From an uncultured Oscillospiraceae bacterium (GTDB lineage Bacteria; Bacillota; Clostridia; Oscillospirales; Acutalibacteraceae), in assembly GCA_900542575.1 (NCBI GenBank), contig UQOE01000022.1, positions 1 through 28,282 on the forward strand: 28,282 bases of DNA, given 5' to 3'. Shown one piece after another: positions 21,266 through 28,173 of the stretch; position 1 is the first letter of the stretch, and each line of letters opens with the position of its first letter. The position numbers and the translations under genes were made by a program. The notes beneath the pieces are model-generated. The model did no database searches. It was not told where the DNA came from and worked only from the letters and a program-made list of their open reading frames with translations.

Positions 21266-22954
21266 ATGACTGTAAAGGAAAAATATTCACAGTGGATTTC
21301 CCGTCTGAGTCCGGAAGATCCGATGTTTCAGGAACTGCAGAAAGCAGCTGACGACCCGGCGGAAATAGAAGATCGCTTTTATTGCGACCTTATATTCGGC
21401 ACCGCAGGACTTCGCGGCAAATGCGGAGCCGGAACAAATCGAATGAATCGCCTGACGGTCGCCCGTGCCACACAGGGAATTGCAAATTTTTTGAAAATAT
21501 CCGGAAAGCCTCTCTCACGCGGAGTGGTTATCGCCTATGACTGCCGGCACTTTTCCAAAGAGTTTGCTGTACTTACCACTGAAATACTGACAGGTAACGG
21601 CTGCTCGGTTTACCTGTTTCCCGAACTTCGTCCGACACCGGAACTCTCTTTTACTCTTCGCAGGCTCCATGCTGTTGCCGGAATTAATCTTACGGCGAGT
21701 CACAATCCAAAAGAATACAACGGCTATAAGGTCTACTGGGAGGACGGTGCACAGATTTCCGGTGAGGTCTCTGTCGGCATACAGAGACAAATATCCGCTC
21801 TCTCCATCTGGGACCGCCCCAGTCAATGCTCATGGAAAGAGGCGGAAAAAGCCGGGCTGCTCCATATTCTTGGCGCCGAAGATGACCGTGCTTATCTCAA
21901 TTATGTCGAAGCACAGTCTCTTCGGCCTTCCGAAGAGCTGGACTTATCCATCCCTATTGTCTATACGCCTCTGAATGGAGCTGGCTCCATTCCCGTTCAG
22001 ACTGTTTTCTCTGAAATGCATTACAACAATTTCCACATTGTCCCGGAACAGAAAGATCCAGACCCAAATTTTACAACCGTCGGCTATCCGAATCCGGAAG
22101 ATCCCAGGGCGTTTGCTTATTCCGAGCGGTTGGGAAAACTCTGCCATGCTGAGCTCCTTATCGCGACAGACCCGGACAGTGACCGCATGGCGGTTGAGGT
22201 TATTGACCAGCGTGGAAACTATCAGTTCCTGAATGGAAATCAGACTGGCGGATTGCTTCTTTACTACCTGGCAAAGAGCAAAGCGGAAAAGGGTACTATG
22301 CCCAGTCGCCCTGCTATGGTTAAGTCTATTGTTACCGGTGACTTTGGCCGTGCAATCTGTCGAACGTATGGAATTGCTGTATTCGAGGCACTGACTGGCT
22401 TCAAAAATATCTGCGGCCGTATTCCGGAACTGCAGAAAAAGGGATATTCCTACTTTTTCGGCTACGAGGAGAGCATTGGATGTGCCCCATCCGACTGTGT
22501 ACGGGACAAGGATGGAATCACAGCGGCGCTTCTTATTGCAGAAATGGCTGCCTGGTACCGGAAAAAGGGACTTACCCTGCTGGAGGCGCTCCACAGCCTC
22601 TATCAGCAGTATGGCTGGTTTGCGGAACAGCAGACCAGTATTATCCGGGAAGGGGAGGAAGGCGCTAATGAAATCAGGAATATAATGCAGGCGCTCCGTC
22701 AGAATTTACCGAAAACCATCGGGCCTTTTACGGTTCGGCAGATCATTGACTACCAAAATGGATATCAGGACATCCCCGCTTCCAACGTGCTGAAATTTCT
22801 TTTGGACGGGGATACCTGGTTTGCGGTACGCCCCTCCGGAACCGAACCGAAACTGAAGTTTTATTTCTACACCTGTCAGAAAACGGAGGAGGAGGCAGAA
22901 CAAACCATTCAAACCCTTTCCAGGCAGGTGCTGAATGATGTTAATCAAATATAG
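21266..22954 (+). CDS. pgcA: Phosphoglucomutase/phosphomannomutase
   Basis: A 562-residue alpha-D-phosphohexomutase interconverting hexose 1- and 6-phosphates, probably glucose for glycogen, lipid or wall precursor synthesis. Catalytic S145 lies in TASHNP (143-148). The Mg-binding loop is DPDSDRM (302-308), the sugar-binding loop is YEESIGC, and the phosphate loop is RPSGTEPK near the C-terminus. Length and GFKNICGRI agree with the Firmicute PgcA type. Start at ATG 21266 with TTGAGG upstream; the ribosome site is moderate. The 82-base gap before it holds no clear promoter. It converges on asnB with a shared hairpin. Confidence 0.95.
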   Translation: MTVKEKYSQWISRLSPEDPMFQELQKAADDPAEIEDRFYCDLIFGTAGLRGKCGAGTNRMNRLTVARATQGIANFLKISGKPLSRGVVIAYDCRHFSKEFAVLTTEILTGNGCSVYLFPELRPTPELSFTLRRLHAVAGINLTASHNPKEYNGYKVYWEDGAQISGEVSVGIQRQISALSIWDRPSQCSWKEAEKAGLLHILGAEDDRAYLNYVEAQSLRPSEELDLSIPIVYTPLNGAGSIPVQTVFSEMHYNNFHIVPEQKDPDPNFTTVGYPNPEDPRAFAYSERLGKLCHAELLIATDPDSDRMAVEVIDQRGNYQFLNGNQTGGLLLYYLAKSKAEKGTMPSRPAMVKSIVTGDFGRAICRTYGIAVFEALTGFKNICGRIPELQKKGYSYFFGYEESIGCAPSDCVRDKDGITAALLIAEMAAWYRKKGLTLLEALHSLYQQYGWFAEQQTSIIREGEEGANEIRNIMQALRQNLPKTIGPFTVRQIIDYQNGYQDIPASNVLKFLLDGDTWFAVRPSGTEPKLKFYFYTCQKTEEEAEQTIQTLSRQVLNDVNQI

Positions 22955-22982
22955 ACAAATGAGACTCCGTCGCCAAAATTGA

Positions 22983-23027
22983 GAAAGGCTCCTGCGGACC
23001 GGAAAACCGGACCCGCAAGAGCCTTTC
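22983..23027. terminator. Bidirectional terminator between pgcA and asnB
   Basis: Nine-base outer arms (22983-22991 with 23019-23027) enclose further paired blocks TGCGG/CCGCA and CCGG/CCGG around an AAAA loop. T runs on either side are short, so efficiency may be moderate. Confidence 0.8.
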
Positions 23028-23080
23028 CCATATAACGTCAGATTGGAGGGAGCTGTCAAAATTAGGATTGGTGCACGGAC

Positions 23081-24679
23081 TTATTCGCCGCTGGCACCAT
23101 AGTTGGAGAGATACCGTGCAGACGGGTCATTTACGTCACAGCCGGTCCATGAACGGTTCGGCATCCAATAGTCGACGATCATAGCAGACTGTCCGGGGTA
23201 GTACTCCTCGAAGATTTCACGATACAGAAGAGATTCCTTTGTGAAAGGCTTCGGATTATCGTAGAGCTTGACCTTACGCTCGAATTCTTCGTCCGTATAG
23301 ACGGTTTCAGCGTACTCCTTGAGGTCGTCCACCATAGAGTGGCCAACTGCGTCGGAGAAAGCGGCCTTTTCTCTCATCAAAATGGATTCGGGCAGATAGT
23401 TTCCGTCTTTGAAAGCCATTCGGAGCAAATATTTGCCCTTTCCGTAAGTGTTCATTTTTTTCGCCGGATCAATGCTCATGACGTATTTGACGAAGTCAAG
23501 ATCGCCAAAGGGGACACGGGCTTCGAGGGAGTTGACGGAAATGCAGCGGTCGGCGCGGAGCACATCGTACATATGAAGCTCACGCATCCGTTTTTCTGCT
23601 TCTTTTTGGAACTCCTCCGGCGACGGAGCGAAGTCCGTATATTTATAACCGAAGAGCTCATCGCTGATTTCTCCAGTCAGAAGGACCTTGCGGTCCGTTT
23701 TTTCATGAATCTGTTTACAGAGCAGGTACATGCCCATGCTGGCTCGAATGGTAGTAATATCATAGGTTCCGAGCAGCTTAATGACCTCTGGAAGAGAGGA
23801 GATGACATCATCTTTGGTCATGTAGTACTCGTGGTGGTTGGAGTGAATATAGTCAGCAACCTGACGGGCGTATTTAAGGTCGATGGCGTCGGTGTCCATA
23901 CCAATAGCAAAGGTCTCAATTGGCTTGTCGGTACAGCGCGCCGCAATGGCACAGACAAGAGAGGAATCCAGGCCGCCGGAGAGCAGGAAGCCGACCGGGG
24001 CGTCTGAGTCCATCCGTTTTTCAACCGCAGCTGTCAGTTTGTCGTGGATGTTGGTAAAAATTTCGGGGAGATCATCATGGCAGACTTCGTCCACTTCCGT
24101 GACATCGTAGTACTGAATGAACTCACCATGGAAATAGTAATGTCCGGGCGGGAATGGCATAACTTTGTCGCAGAAGCCCACCAGGTTTTTCGGCTCAGAG
24201 GCGAAGCAAATAGCGCCTTCCTCATCATAGCCATAGTAGAGCGGACGAATTCCAATTGGGTCTCTTGCTGCGACGAATTCATCCAACGATGCATCATATA
24301 AAATCAGTGCATACTCTGCATCCAGCATTGCGAACATGGAAGTACCATATTCATACCAGAGGGGAAGGAGGATTTCACAATCGGAATCACTCTTAAACTT
24401 GTAGCCCTTGGCTTCCAGGTCATGCTTCATGGCTCGAAATCCGTAGATTTCGCCGTTGCAGACCAGGTAATCCGTTTTCCCTTCCTTATTAATACGGGTA
24501 AACGGCTGCATACCTGCTTCAGTCAGGCCCATAATTGCGAGGCGGTGAAAGGCGAGGACGCCTTTTCCCGGTTCCATAATACGGGTCATGTCAGGGCCGC
24601 GGGAGATCGTCTCGTCAAAGCCCTCTTTCAGTTTTGCCCGGTCGACTTTGTCGCCGGTGTAGCCAAAAATAGAACACAT
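23081..24679 (-). CDS. asnB: Asparagine synthase B (glutamine-hydrolysing)
   Basis: AsnB makes asparagine from aspartate, glutamine and ATP. The N-terminal glutaminase domain begins at the required nucleophile Cys2 (MCSIFGYTG), with CNGEIYG (74-80) and HRLAI as further landmarks. The C-terminal synthetase domain has the PP-loop SGGLDSS (234-240). The start is ATG 24679: Cys must follow Met, and GAAGG precedes it; an upstream ATG at 24703 would bury the nucleophile. Length is 532 residues, close to E. coli AsnB. It is divergent from glnA. Its leader, about 174 bases from a consensus promoter, contains two tandem terminator/antiterminator structures that suggest control by ANTAR-type antitermination, linking expression to nitrogen state. 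Confidence 0.96.
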   Translation of the reverse strand: MCSIFGYTGDKVDRAKLKEGFDETISRGPDMTRIMEPGKGVLAFHRLAIMGLTEAGMQPFTRINKEGKTDYLVCNGEIYGFRAMKHDLEAKGYKFKSDSDCEILLPLWYEYGTSMFAMLDAEYALILYDASLDEFVAARDPIGIRPLYYGYDEEGAICFASEPKNLVGFCDKVMPFPPGHYYFHGEFIQYYDVTEVDEVCHDDLPEIFTNIHDKLTAAVEKRMDSDAPVGFLLSGGLDSSLVCAIAARCTDKPIETFAIGMDTDAIDLKYARQVADYIHSNHHEYYMTKDDVISSLPEVIKLLGTYDITTIRASMGMYLLCKQIHEKTDRKVLLTGEISDELFGYKYTDFAPSPEEFQKEAEKRMRELHMYDVLRADRCISVNSLEARVPFGDLDFVKYVMSIDPAKKMNTYGKGKYLLRMAFKDGNYLPESILMREKAAFSDAVGHSMVDDLKEYAETVYTDEEFERKVKLYDNPKPFTKESLLYREIFEEYYPGQSAMIVDYWMPNRSWTGCDVNDPSARYLSNYGASGE

Positions 24680-24719
24680 GATCTTTTTCCTTCTTCTTTC
24701 CAATCTAAAACGTTATAAA

Positions 24720-24771
24720 AACAACAGTGAAAAGGGAGAGCATATCTGCTCCCTCCGAAGACACCATTGTC
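24720..24771 (-). promoter_or_regulatory. Second attenuator in the asnB leader
   Basis: On the minus-strand RNA, GACAATGGTGTC (24760-24771) can form a small hairpin with hexaloop AAUGGU (A1, G4), a three-pair core with a possible bulged extension. Alternatively its first ten bases (24762-24771) pair completely, with three wobbles, to 24720-24729 just before a UUUUUAU run, enclosing a hairpin with arms 24734-24741 and 24748-24753. The two folds exclude each other. Confidence 0.55.
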
Positions 24772-24790
24772 GAATCCAAACTTATATTTG

Positions 24791-24850
24791 GAAAATAAAA
24801 AAAAGACAAAAGCGCAGCCAAATAGAATTTGGAAGACGCCTTTGTCTTTT
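24791..24850 (-). promoter_or_regulatory. First attenuator in the asnB leader
   Basis: On the minus-strand RNA, AAGAC-AAAGGC-GUCUU (24833-24848) forms a five-pair hairpin with a hexaloop that has A1 and G4, the signature of ANTAR targets. The same bases can instead be the 5' strand of a terminator: 24837-24850 pairs with 24801-24814 over 14 pairs (one wobble), enclosing CCAAAT/ATTTGG (24818-24832), followed by nine U and more. It lies within about five bases of the predicted transcription start. Confidence 0.65.
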
Positions 24851-24859
24851 ACGCTCATT

Positions 24860-24888
24860 ATTATAGGCAATCGGTCCAATCCTGTCAA
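24860..24888 (-). promoter_or_regulatory. Consensus sigma-A promoter of asnB
   Basis: On the minus strand TTGACA (24883-24888) and TATAAT (24860-24865) match consensus at all 12 positions with a 17-base spacer. Such a strong promoter fits a gene controlled after initiation by attenuation. Start near 24853. Confidence 0.88.
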
Positions 24889-24921
24889 CTGGTTTTTCAA
24901 AAATCTGGCCCGTGCACATTC

Positions 24922-24950
24922 TTGCAATTCATTTTCAATATCGGTATGAT
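24922..24950 (+). promoter_or_regulatory. Sigma-A promoter of glnA
   Basis: TTGCAA (24922-24927) and TATGAT (24945-24950) are 17 bases apart. Transcription would start near 24957, leaving about 33 bases before the ATG, too short for an attenuator like that of asnB. Confidence 0.65.
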
Positions 24951-24989
24951 ATTTCATATAAACTTTTGCGTATTGGAGGAGCAGTCCCT

Positions 24990-26195
24990 ATGTTTACCAA
25001 AGAAGACGTCCTGACTTTTGTCGAGGAGGAGAACGTTCGTTTTATTCGACTCGCGTTCTGTGATATCTATGGAACCCAGAAGAATATTGCCATCATGCCG
25101 TCTGAGCTGCGCCGTGCATTTTCGGAAGGCTTTCCGTTCGATTCCTCAAATATTGACGGTTTCTCCTCTTACGTAAAATCCAACCTTTATCTGCATCCAG
25201 ACCCGTCTACACTGTCCATTCTGCCCTGGCGCCCATCGGACGGGCGTGTCGTACGCATGTTCTGCAATGTAACCTATCCGGACGGCACACCTTTTGAAAT
25301 GTGCGGCCGCAGTATTTTGCAGAAAGCAACCAAATATGCCATTGAAAACGGCATCTCCTGCACCTTTGGAACGGAGAGCGAATTTTACCTGTTCAAGACG
25401 GATGACGACGGAAATCCAACCAAAGATCCTTTTGACAATGCGGGATATCTGGATATCGCTCCCGAAGACCGCGGTGAAAACGTACGCCGTGAAATCTGCT
25501 TTACTCTCTCCGATATGGGCATTATTCCGGAGTCCTCCCACCACGAGTCAGGTCCCGGCCAGCACGAGGTCGACTTCAAGTACTCTGACCCTCTGACTGC
25601 TGCTGAAAATGCTATTACATTAAAAGGTGTTGTTCGGACGGTTGCCATGCGGGAAGGCCTCTATGCTGACTTTTCTCCGAAACCGTTGGAGAAAGAGAGC
25701 GGCAACGGCAGCCATATCAACATCAGCGTCAAATCCTCGGATGGCCGGGACTATCTGCTCCCGTTCATGGCAGGCGTTATTGATCATATTGAGGAGCTGA
25801 CTTTCTTCCTCAATCCAACGGAAGAGTCCTACAAGCGTTTTGGAGAGAAAAAAGCCCCGATCTTCATCTCATGGTCGCCGGAAAATCGCAATCAGCTCAT
25901 CATGGTGCCGGAGACGACCTCGGAGCGTCGTCACATGAAACTGCGTTCCCCGGACTCCAATGCCAATCCTTATATTGCCTATGCGCTCCTCATCTACGCC
26001 GGCATGGACGGCATTTCCCGCCAGCTGGATCCAGGAGCTCCCACAAATATCGATCTCATCGCCTCCGGCGATAAGACAAGTCAATATAAGAAGCTGCCTT
26101 TGACGCTTCTCGATGCACGTTCCATTGCCTGCCAGAGCAGCTTTGTACGCAAAATACTGGGTGACACCTATATGAATCTCATCTCATCTCTCTGA
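24990..26195 (+). CDS. glnA: Glutamine synthetase-family protein (short GS-I type)
   Basis: GS-I joins ammonia to glutamate with ATP. This 401-residue protein has the N-terminal beta-grasp with CDIYGTQKN (24-32) and the catalytic core: GTESEFYLF (127-135), GPGQHEVDF (188-196), NGSHINIS (239-246) and NANPYIAYALL (324-334). It is about 40 residues shorter than typical GS-I. Two usually conserved regions are changed: the flap normally NSYKR-LVPGYEAP reads ESYKRFGEKKAP (279-290), with one residue fewer and Lys where Glu is expected; the NRSxxIRIP segment reads NRNQLIMVP (299-307), with Met305 for the second Arg. R300 and R319 remain. It may be a divergent GS or another gamma-glutamyl ligase. ATG 24990 follows TGGAGG. 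The ANTAR gene follows 82 bases later. Confidence 0.85.
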   Translation: MFTKEDVLTFVEEENVRFIRLAFCDIYGTQKNIAIMPSELRRAFSEGFPFDSSNIDGFSSYVKSNLYLHPDPSTLSILPWRPSDGRVVRMFCNVTYPDGTPFEMCGRSILQKATKYAIENGISCTFGTESEFYLFKTDDDGNPTKDPFDNAGYLDIAPEDRGENVRREICFTLSDMGIIPESSHHESGPGQHEVDFKYSDPLTAAENAITLKGVVRTVAMREGLYADFSPKPLEKESGNGSHINISVKSSDGRDYLLPFMAGVIDHIEELTFFLNPTEESYKRFGEKKAPIFISWSPENRNQLIMVPETTSERRHMKLRSPDSNANPYIAYALLIYAGMDGISRQLDPGAPTNIDLIASGDKTSQYKKLPLTLLDARSIACQSSFVRKILGDTYMNLISSL

Positions 26196-26277
26196 TGCTT
26201 CCGACTTTATGGTCTTAACCGCAAAGAACACAGATTCAGACCAATCCGAAGAATGAAGAAGAAGGGAACGATGCGGA

Positions 26278-26862
26278 ATGAGAATGGATCTATCTGCGAG
26301 CGTACTGGTGGTCTCACAGACGGACAAGCTCTATGAATTTTTTAAAAAAATACTGCCTCAGAACCAGTTCTCTCCGATTCTCTCTGTCCACAGCGGGGGG
26401 GAGGCAAGGCGTTTTCTGGTCAACCGGCCGGTCGACATCGTCGTTATTAATGCACCTCTGAAAGATGTATCCTGTACCGACCTCGCCATCAATCTCTCTC
26501 AGGATTTCAGCGTCGGTGTACTCCTTATGGTCAAATCCGAGGTTTACGACCAGGTTACCTATCAGGTCGAGGACTACGGTGTGCTGACTATGTCAAGGCC
26601 CTGCACCAGCAAAGAGATCTTTCAGTCTATGAAGCTTCTTATGGCAACACAAGCCCGCCTTCGGAAACTGGAACGCAAAACGGCCAACCTGGAAGAGAAA
26701 ATGGAGGAGATCCGCCTGGTCAACCGTGCCAAGGGTCTCCTGATGGACAATCTCAAGATGACGGAGGCGGAAGCACACCGCTATATCGAAAAAGCGGCGA
26801 TGGATAACTGTGAAAAGAAGTCTGTCATCGCCAAAAATTTGATAAAGACTTACGGAAATTGA
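26278..26862 (+). CDS. ANTAR-domain antitermination regulator with degenerate receiver (NitR-like)
   Basis: ANTAR proteins bind pairs of hexaloop RNA hairpins and prevent terminator formation. This 194-residue protein has a receiver-like N-terminal domain (about 7-122), a coiled linker (LRKLERKTANLEEKMEE, 128-144) and a C-terminal ANTAR domain (about 138-190: VNRAKGLLMDNLKMTEAEAH and KSVIAKNLI). The receiver is degenerate: the phosphoacceptor position in VVINAPL is N58, the acidic pocket pair reads SQ after LVV, and the usual Lys-Pro reads RP (107-108). Control by phosphorylation is therefore unlikely. Position right after glnA matches NitR of solventogenic clostridia. Start at ATG 26278 or 26284; AAGGGA lies 12 bases before the first. 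No separate promoter is evident, so it is probably co-transcribed with glnA. Confidence 0.88.
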   Translation: MRMDLSASVLVVSQTDKLYEFFKKILPQNQFSPILSVHSGGEARRFLVNRPVDIVVINAPLKDVSCTDLAINLSQDFSVGVLLMVKSEVYDQVTYQVEDYGVLTMSRPCTSKEIFQSMKLLMATQARLRKLERKTANLEEKMEEIRLVNRAKGLLMDNLKMTEAEAHRYIEKAAMDNCEKKSVIAKNLIKTYGN

Positions 26863-26894
26863 GAAATTTGCCGTCCATCTGTACAGTTTTATCT

Positions 26895-26933
26895 GGAAAT
26901 TTCACCATTTTTTTGAAAGTATGGTAGATTTCC
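26895..26933 (+). terminator. Weak hairpin after the ANTAR gene
   Basis: GGAAAT and ACCAT (26895-26908) pair with ATGGT and ATTTCC (26921-26933), interrupted by unpaired bases, with a T-rich loop. Only a short CCCTTTATT follows, so it is at best a weak terminator. The rest of the 200-base gap is AT-rich and contains the next promoter. Confidence 0.35.
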
Positions 26934-26965
26934 GCCCTTTATTCGCGATTTATTCATATTTATAT

Positions 26966-26994
26966 TTGCATTTTATTGGACATTCCTTTATAAT
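26966..26994 (+). promoter_or_regulatory. Strong sigma-A promoter of the surface-protein gene
   Basis: TTGCAT (26966-26971) and TATAAT (26989-26994) with a 17-base spacer. The leader of about 68 bases ends in AAAGGAAGAG before the ATG. Confidence 0.8.
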
Positions 26995-27068
26995 TTGGGG
27001 TGTACATGAAAGCAACGCCTTTTATGTCACAAAGCTAAAAACATTAGAAAGAAAGGAAGAGTAACATC

Positions 27069-27494
27069 ATGAAAAAAGCTACCAGAATTCTGGGCGTGAT
27101 CCTCGCACTTGCACTTGTTTTCACTTTTGCAATCTCTGCTTCTGCAGCTGGCCTGAGCGACCTTACCAAAAAGGCCTCCGGTTCTTCCAGCCTTGCTAAG
27201 CTCACTGCTACCAAGAACCTGACTGCTACCAACAACATCACTGGTACCAAGAAGGCTCAGGAGCCGTCCGAGAACGTTCCGACTCAGGCATCTGAGGTTG
27301 TAAGCGAAGAGGCTTCTGACAAAGCTGCTTCTGACGCTGCTGAGACCACTGGTGCTAACGCTAACAACAACGCTTCTTCTAAGGGTAATACTAAGAAGAC
27401 TATCGCCAACACTGGCGATGCTGGTCTTGCCGCTGCAGGCGCTGTTGCTGCCGTTGCTGCTGCTGCTTTCGTTGTCTCCAAGAAAAGAGCATAA
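27069..27494 (+). CDS. Small secreted surface protein with a sortase-like C-terminal signal
   Basis: This 141-residue protein has a signal peptide (KK, hydrophobic core 8-24, cleavage probably after the ASA near residue 26). The mature part of about 90 residues is rich in Ala, Ser, Thr, Asn and Lys, with three tandem hexapeptides LTATKN, LTATNN, ITGTKK (45-62). The end has the layout of a cell-wall sorting signal: IANTGD (112-117), an Ala/Val-rich membrane helix (119-136) and the basic tail KKRA. The motif departs from LPXTG, so a clade-specific sortase would be needed; none is in this window. Codons are strongly biased (Ala almost all GCT), with a consensus promoter and strong terminator, so it is probably abundant. 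I recognise no family. Confidence 0.85.
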   Translation: MKKATRILGVILALALVFTFAISASAAGLSDLTKKASGSSSLAKLTATKNLTATNNITGTKKAQEPSENVPTQASEVVSEEASDKAASDAAETTGANANNNASSKGNTKKTIANTGDAGLAAAGAVAAVAAAAFVVSKKRA

Positions 27495-27591
27495 CTTAAG
27501 CGCGTAAGTTTTACTTACAATTGCTATATTTAAAACCCAATTCCTTTTAAATATCGCACTGCTCCGTGGGGGTTCCCCACGGAGCTTTTTT
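27493..27591 (+). terminator. Structured 3' region ending in a strong terminator
   Basis: The final hairpin has 11-bp arms (27561-27571 with 27575-27585), a GTT loop and TTTTTT at 27586-27591. Before it come AACTTA/TAAGTT (27493-27510), an alternative overlapping GTAAGT/ACTTAC (27504-27518), and a 10-bp AT stem (27526-27535 with 27545-27554). These may protect the mRNA 3' end. Confidence 0.85.
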
Positions 27592-27648
27592 AAACCTTCC
27601 TGTCAAATTTGTACTCTTATTAATAGAAAGATTCAGGAGGTATGTTTC

Positions 27649-28173
27649 ATGAAAAAAAGATTATTTTCCGCCATTCTTGCCATTTGCCTTATTCTGAGCC
27701 TTGCGGTTCCTTCTTTTGCTGCAGATACCTCTGCTCAGCAGCAGCTTCCACGAAGAGCCAAAGATGGGGAAGAGGTGGTCCTGGTCAAAGGACAGGACGG
27801 AAACTGGTATACTTGTGTCCTTACACATACGCTGCAGCTGGACGGGAAAGACAGTCCCGCCAATCGCATTCAGCTCGTCTCATCCGATAAAAAAACCAAA
27901 CGCACAGTTACAAAGGAAAACGGTGTGTTCACTGCGAAAGATCTTCCATATGGCACTTATACCGTCTATCTGCCGGTTTCCTATGATAAGAAAACAGGAC
28001 AGGGCAAAATTGACAACAGCTCTTCGCAATGGGGCGAGACCGAGTCCAGGATTAAATTCGATGAAACTTCAGATTTGCCTGAACAGGTGCTTTATATGGG
28101 CAATGCCCGTAAAGTCGGTGAGCCGAATGGAAAGAGTTATTTTGTCATCAATCGCATGACAGAACAGGCCTAA
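27649..28173 (+). CDS. Secreted protein with a possible SpaA/Cna-B-like module
   Basis: The 174-residue protein starts with a clear signal peptide (MKKR, hydrophobic 5-20, cleavage probably after SFA at 24). The mature part is hydrophilic and beta-rich. The segment ENGVFTAKDLPYGTYTVYLP (residues 90-109) resembles the strand-turn-strand of Cna-B/SpaA prealbumin-like domains, in which a Lys-Asn isopeptide bond may form; the rest is not recognisable. There is no C-terminal membrane helix or sorting motif, so it is probably released or held by another protein. The ATG has CAGGAGG upstream. No convincing promoter is visible after the preceding terminator. The last 109 bases of the window, after the stop, are AT-rich and hold nothing I can support. 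Confidence 0.75.
   Translation: MKKRLFSAILAICLILSLAVPSFAADTSAQQQLPRRAKDGEEVVLVKGQDGNWYTCVLTHTLQLDGKDSPANRIQLVSSDKKTKRTVTKENGVFTAKDLPYGTYTVYLPVSYDKKTGQGKIDNSSSQWGETESRIKFDETSDLPEQVLYMGNARKVGEPNGKSYFVINRMTEQA

Noticed and set aside
23339..24007. 222-codon plus-strand frame inside asnB
   Set aside because: Antisense shadow; AsnB catalytic motifs occupy the opposite strand here.
24838..24850. ANTAR hairpins acting on glnA
   Set aside because: On the plus strand the loops read GCCTTT and ACCATT, lacking A1 with G4, and the glnA promoter lies downstream of them.
24680..24853. T-box riboswitch in the asnB leader
   Set aside because: An asparagine gene leader with terminators suggests a T-box, but the conserved T-box sequence with UGGNACC is absent and the leader is too short for a specifier stem I.
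27160..27260. Tandem DNA repeat array in the surface-protein gene
   Set aside because: Only three imperfect hexapeptide units are present, which is protein repetition and not a DNA repeat array or CRISPR.
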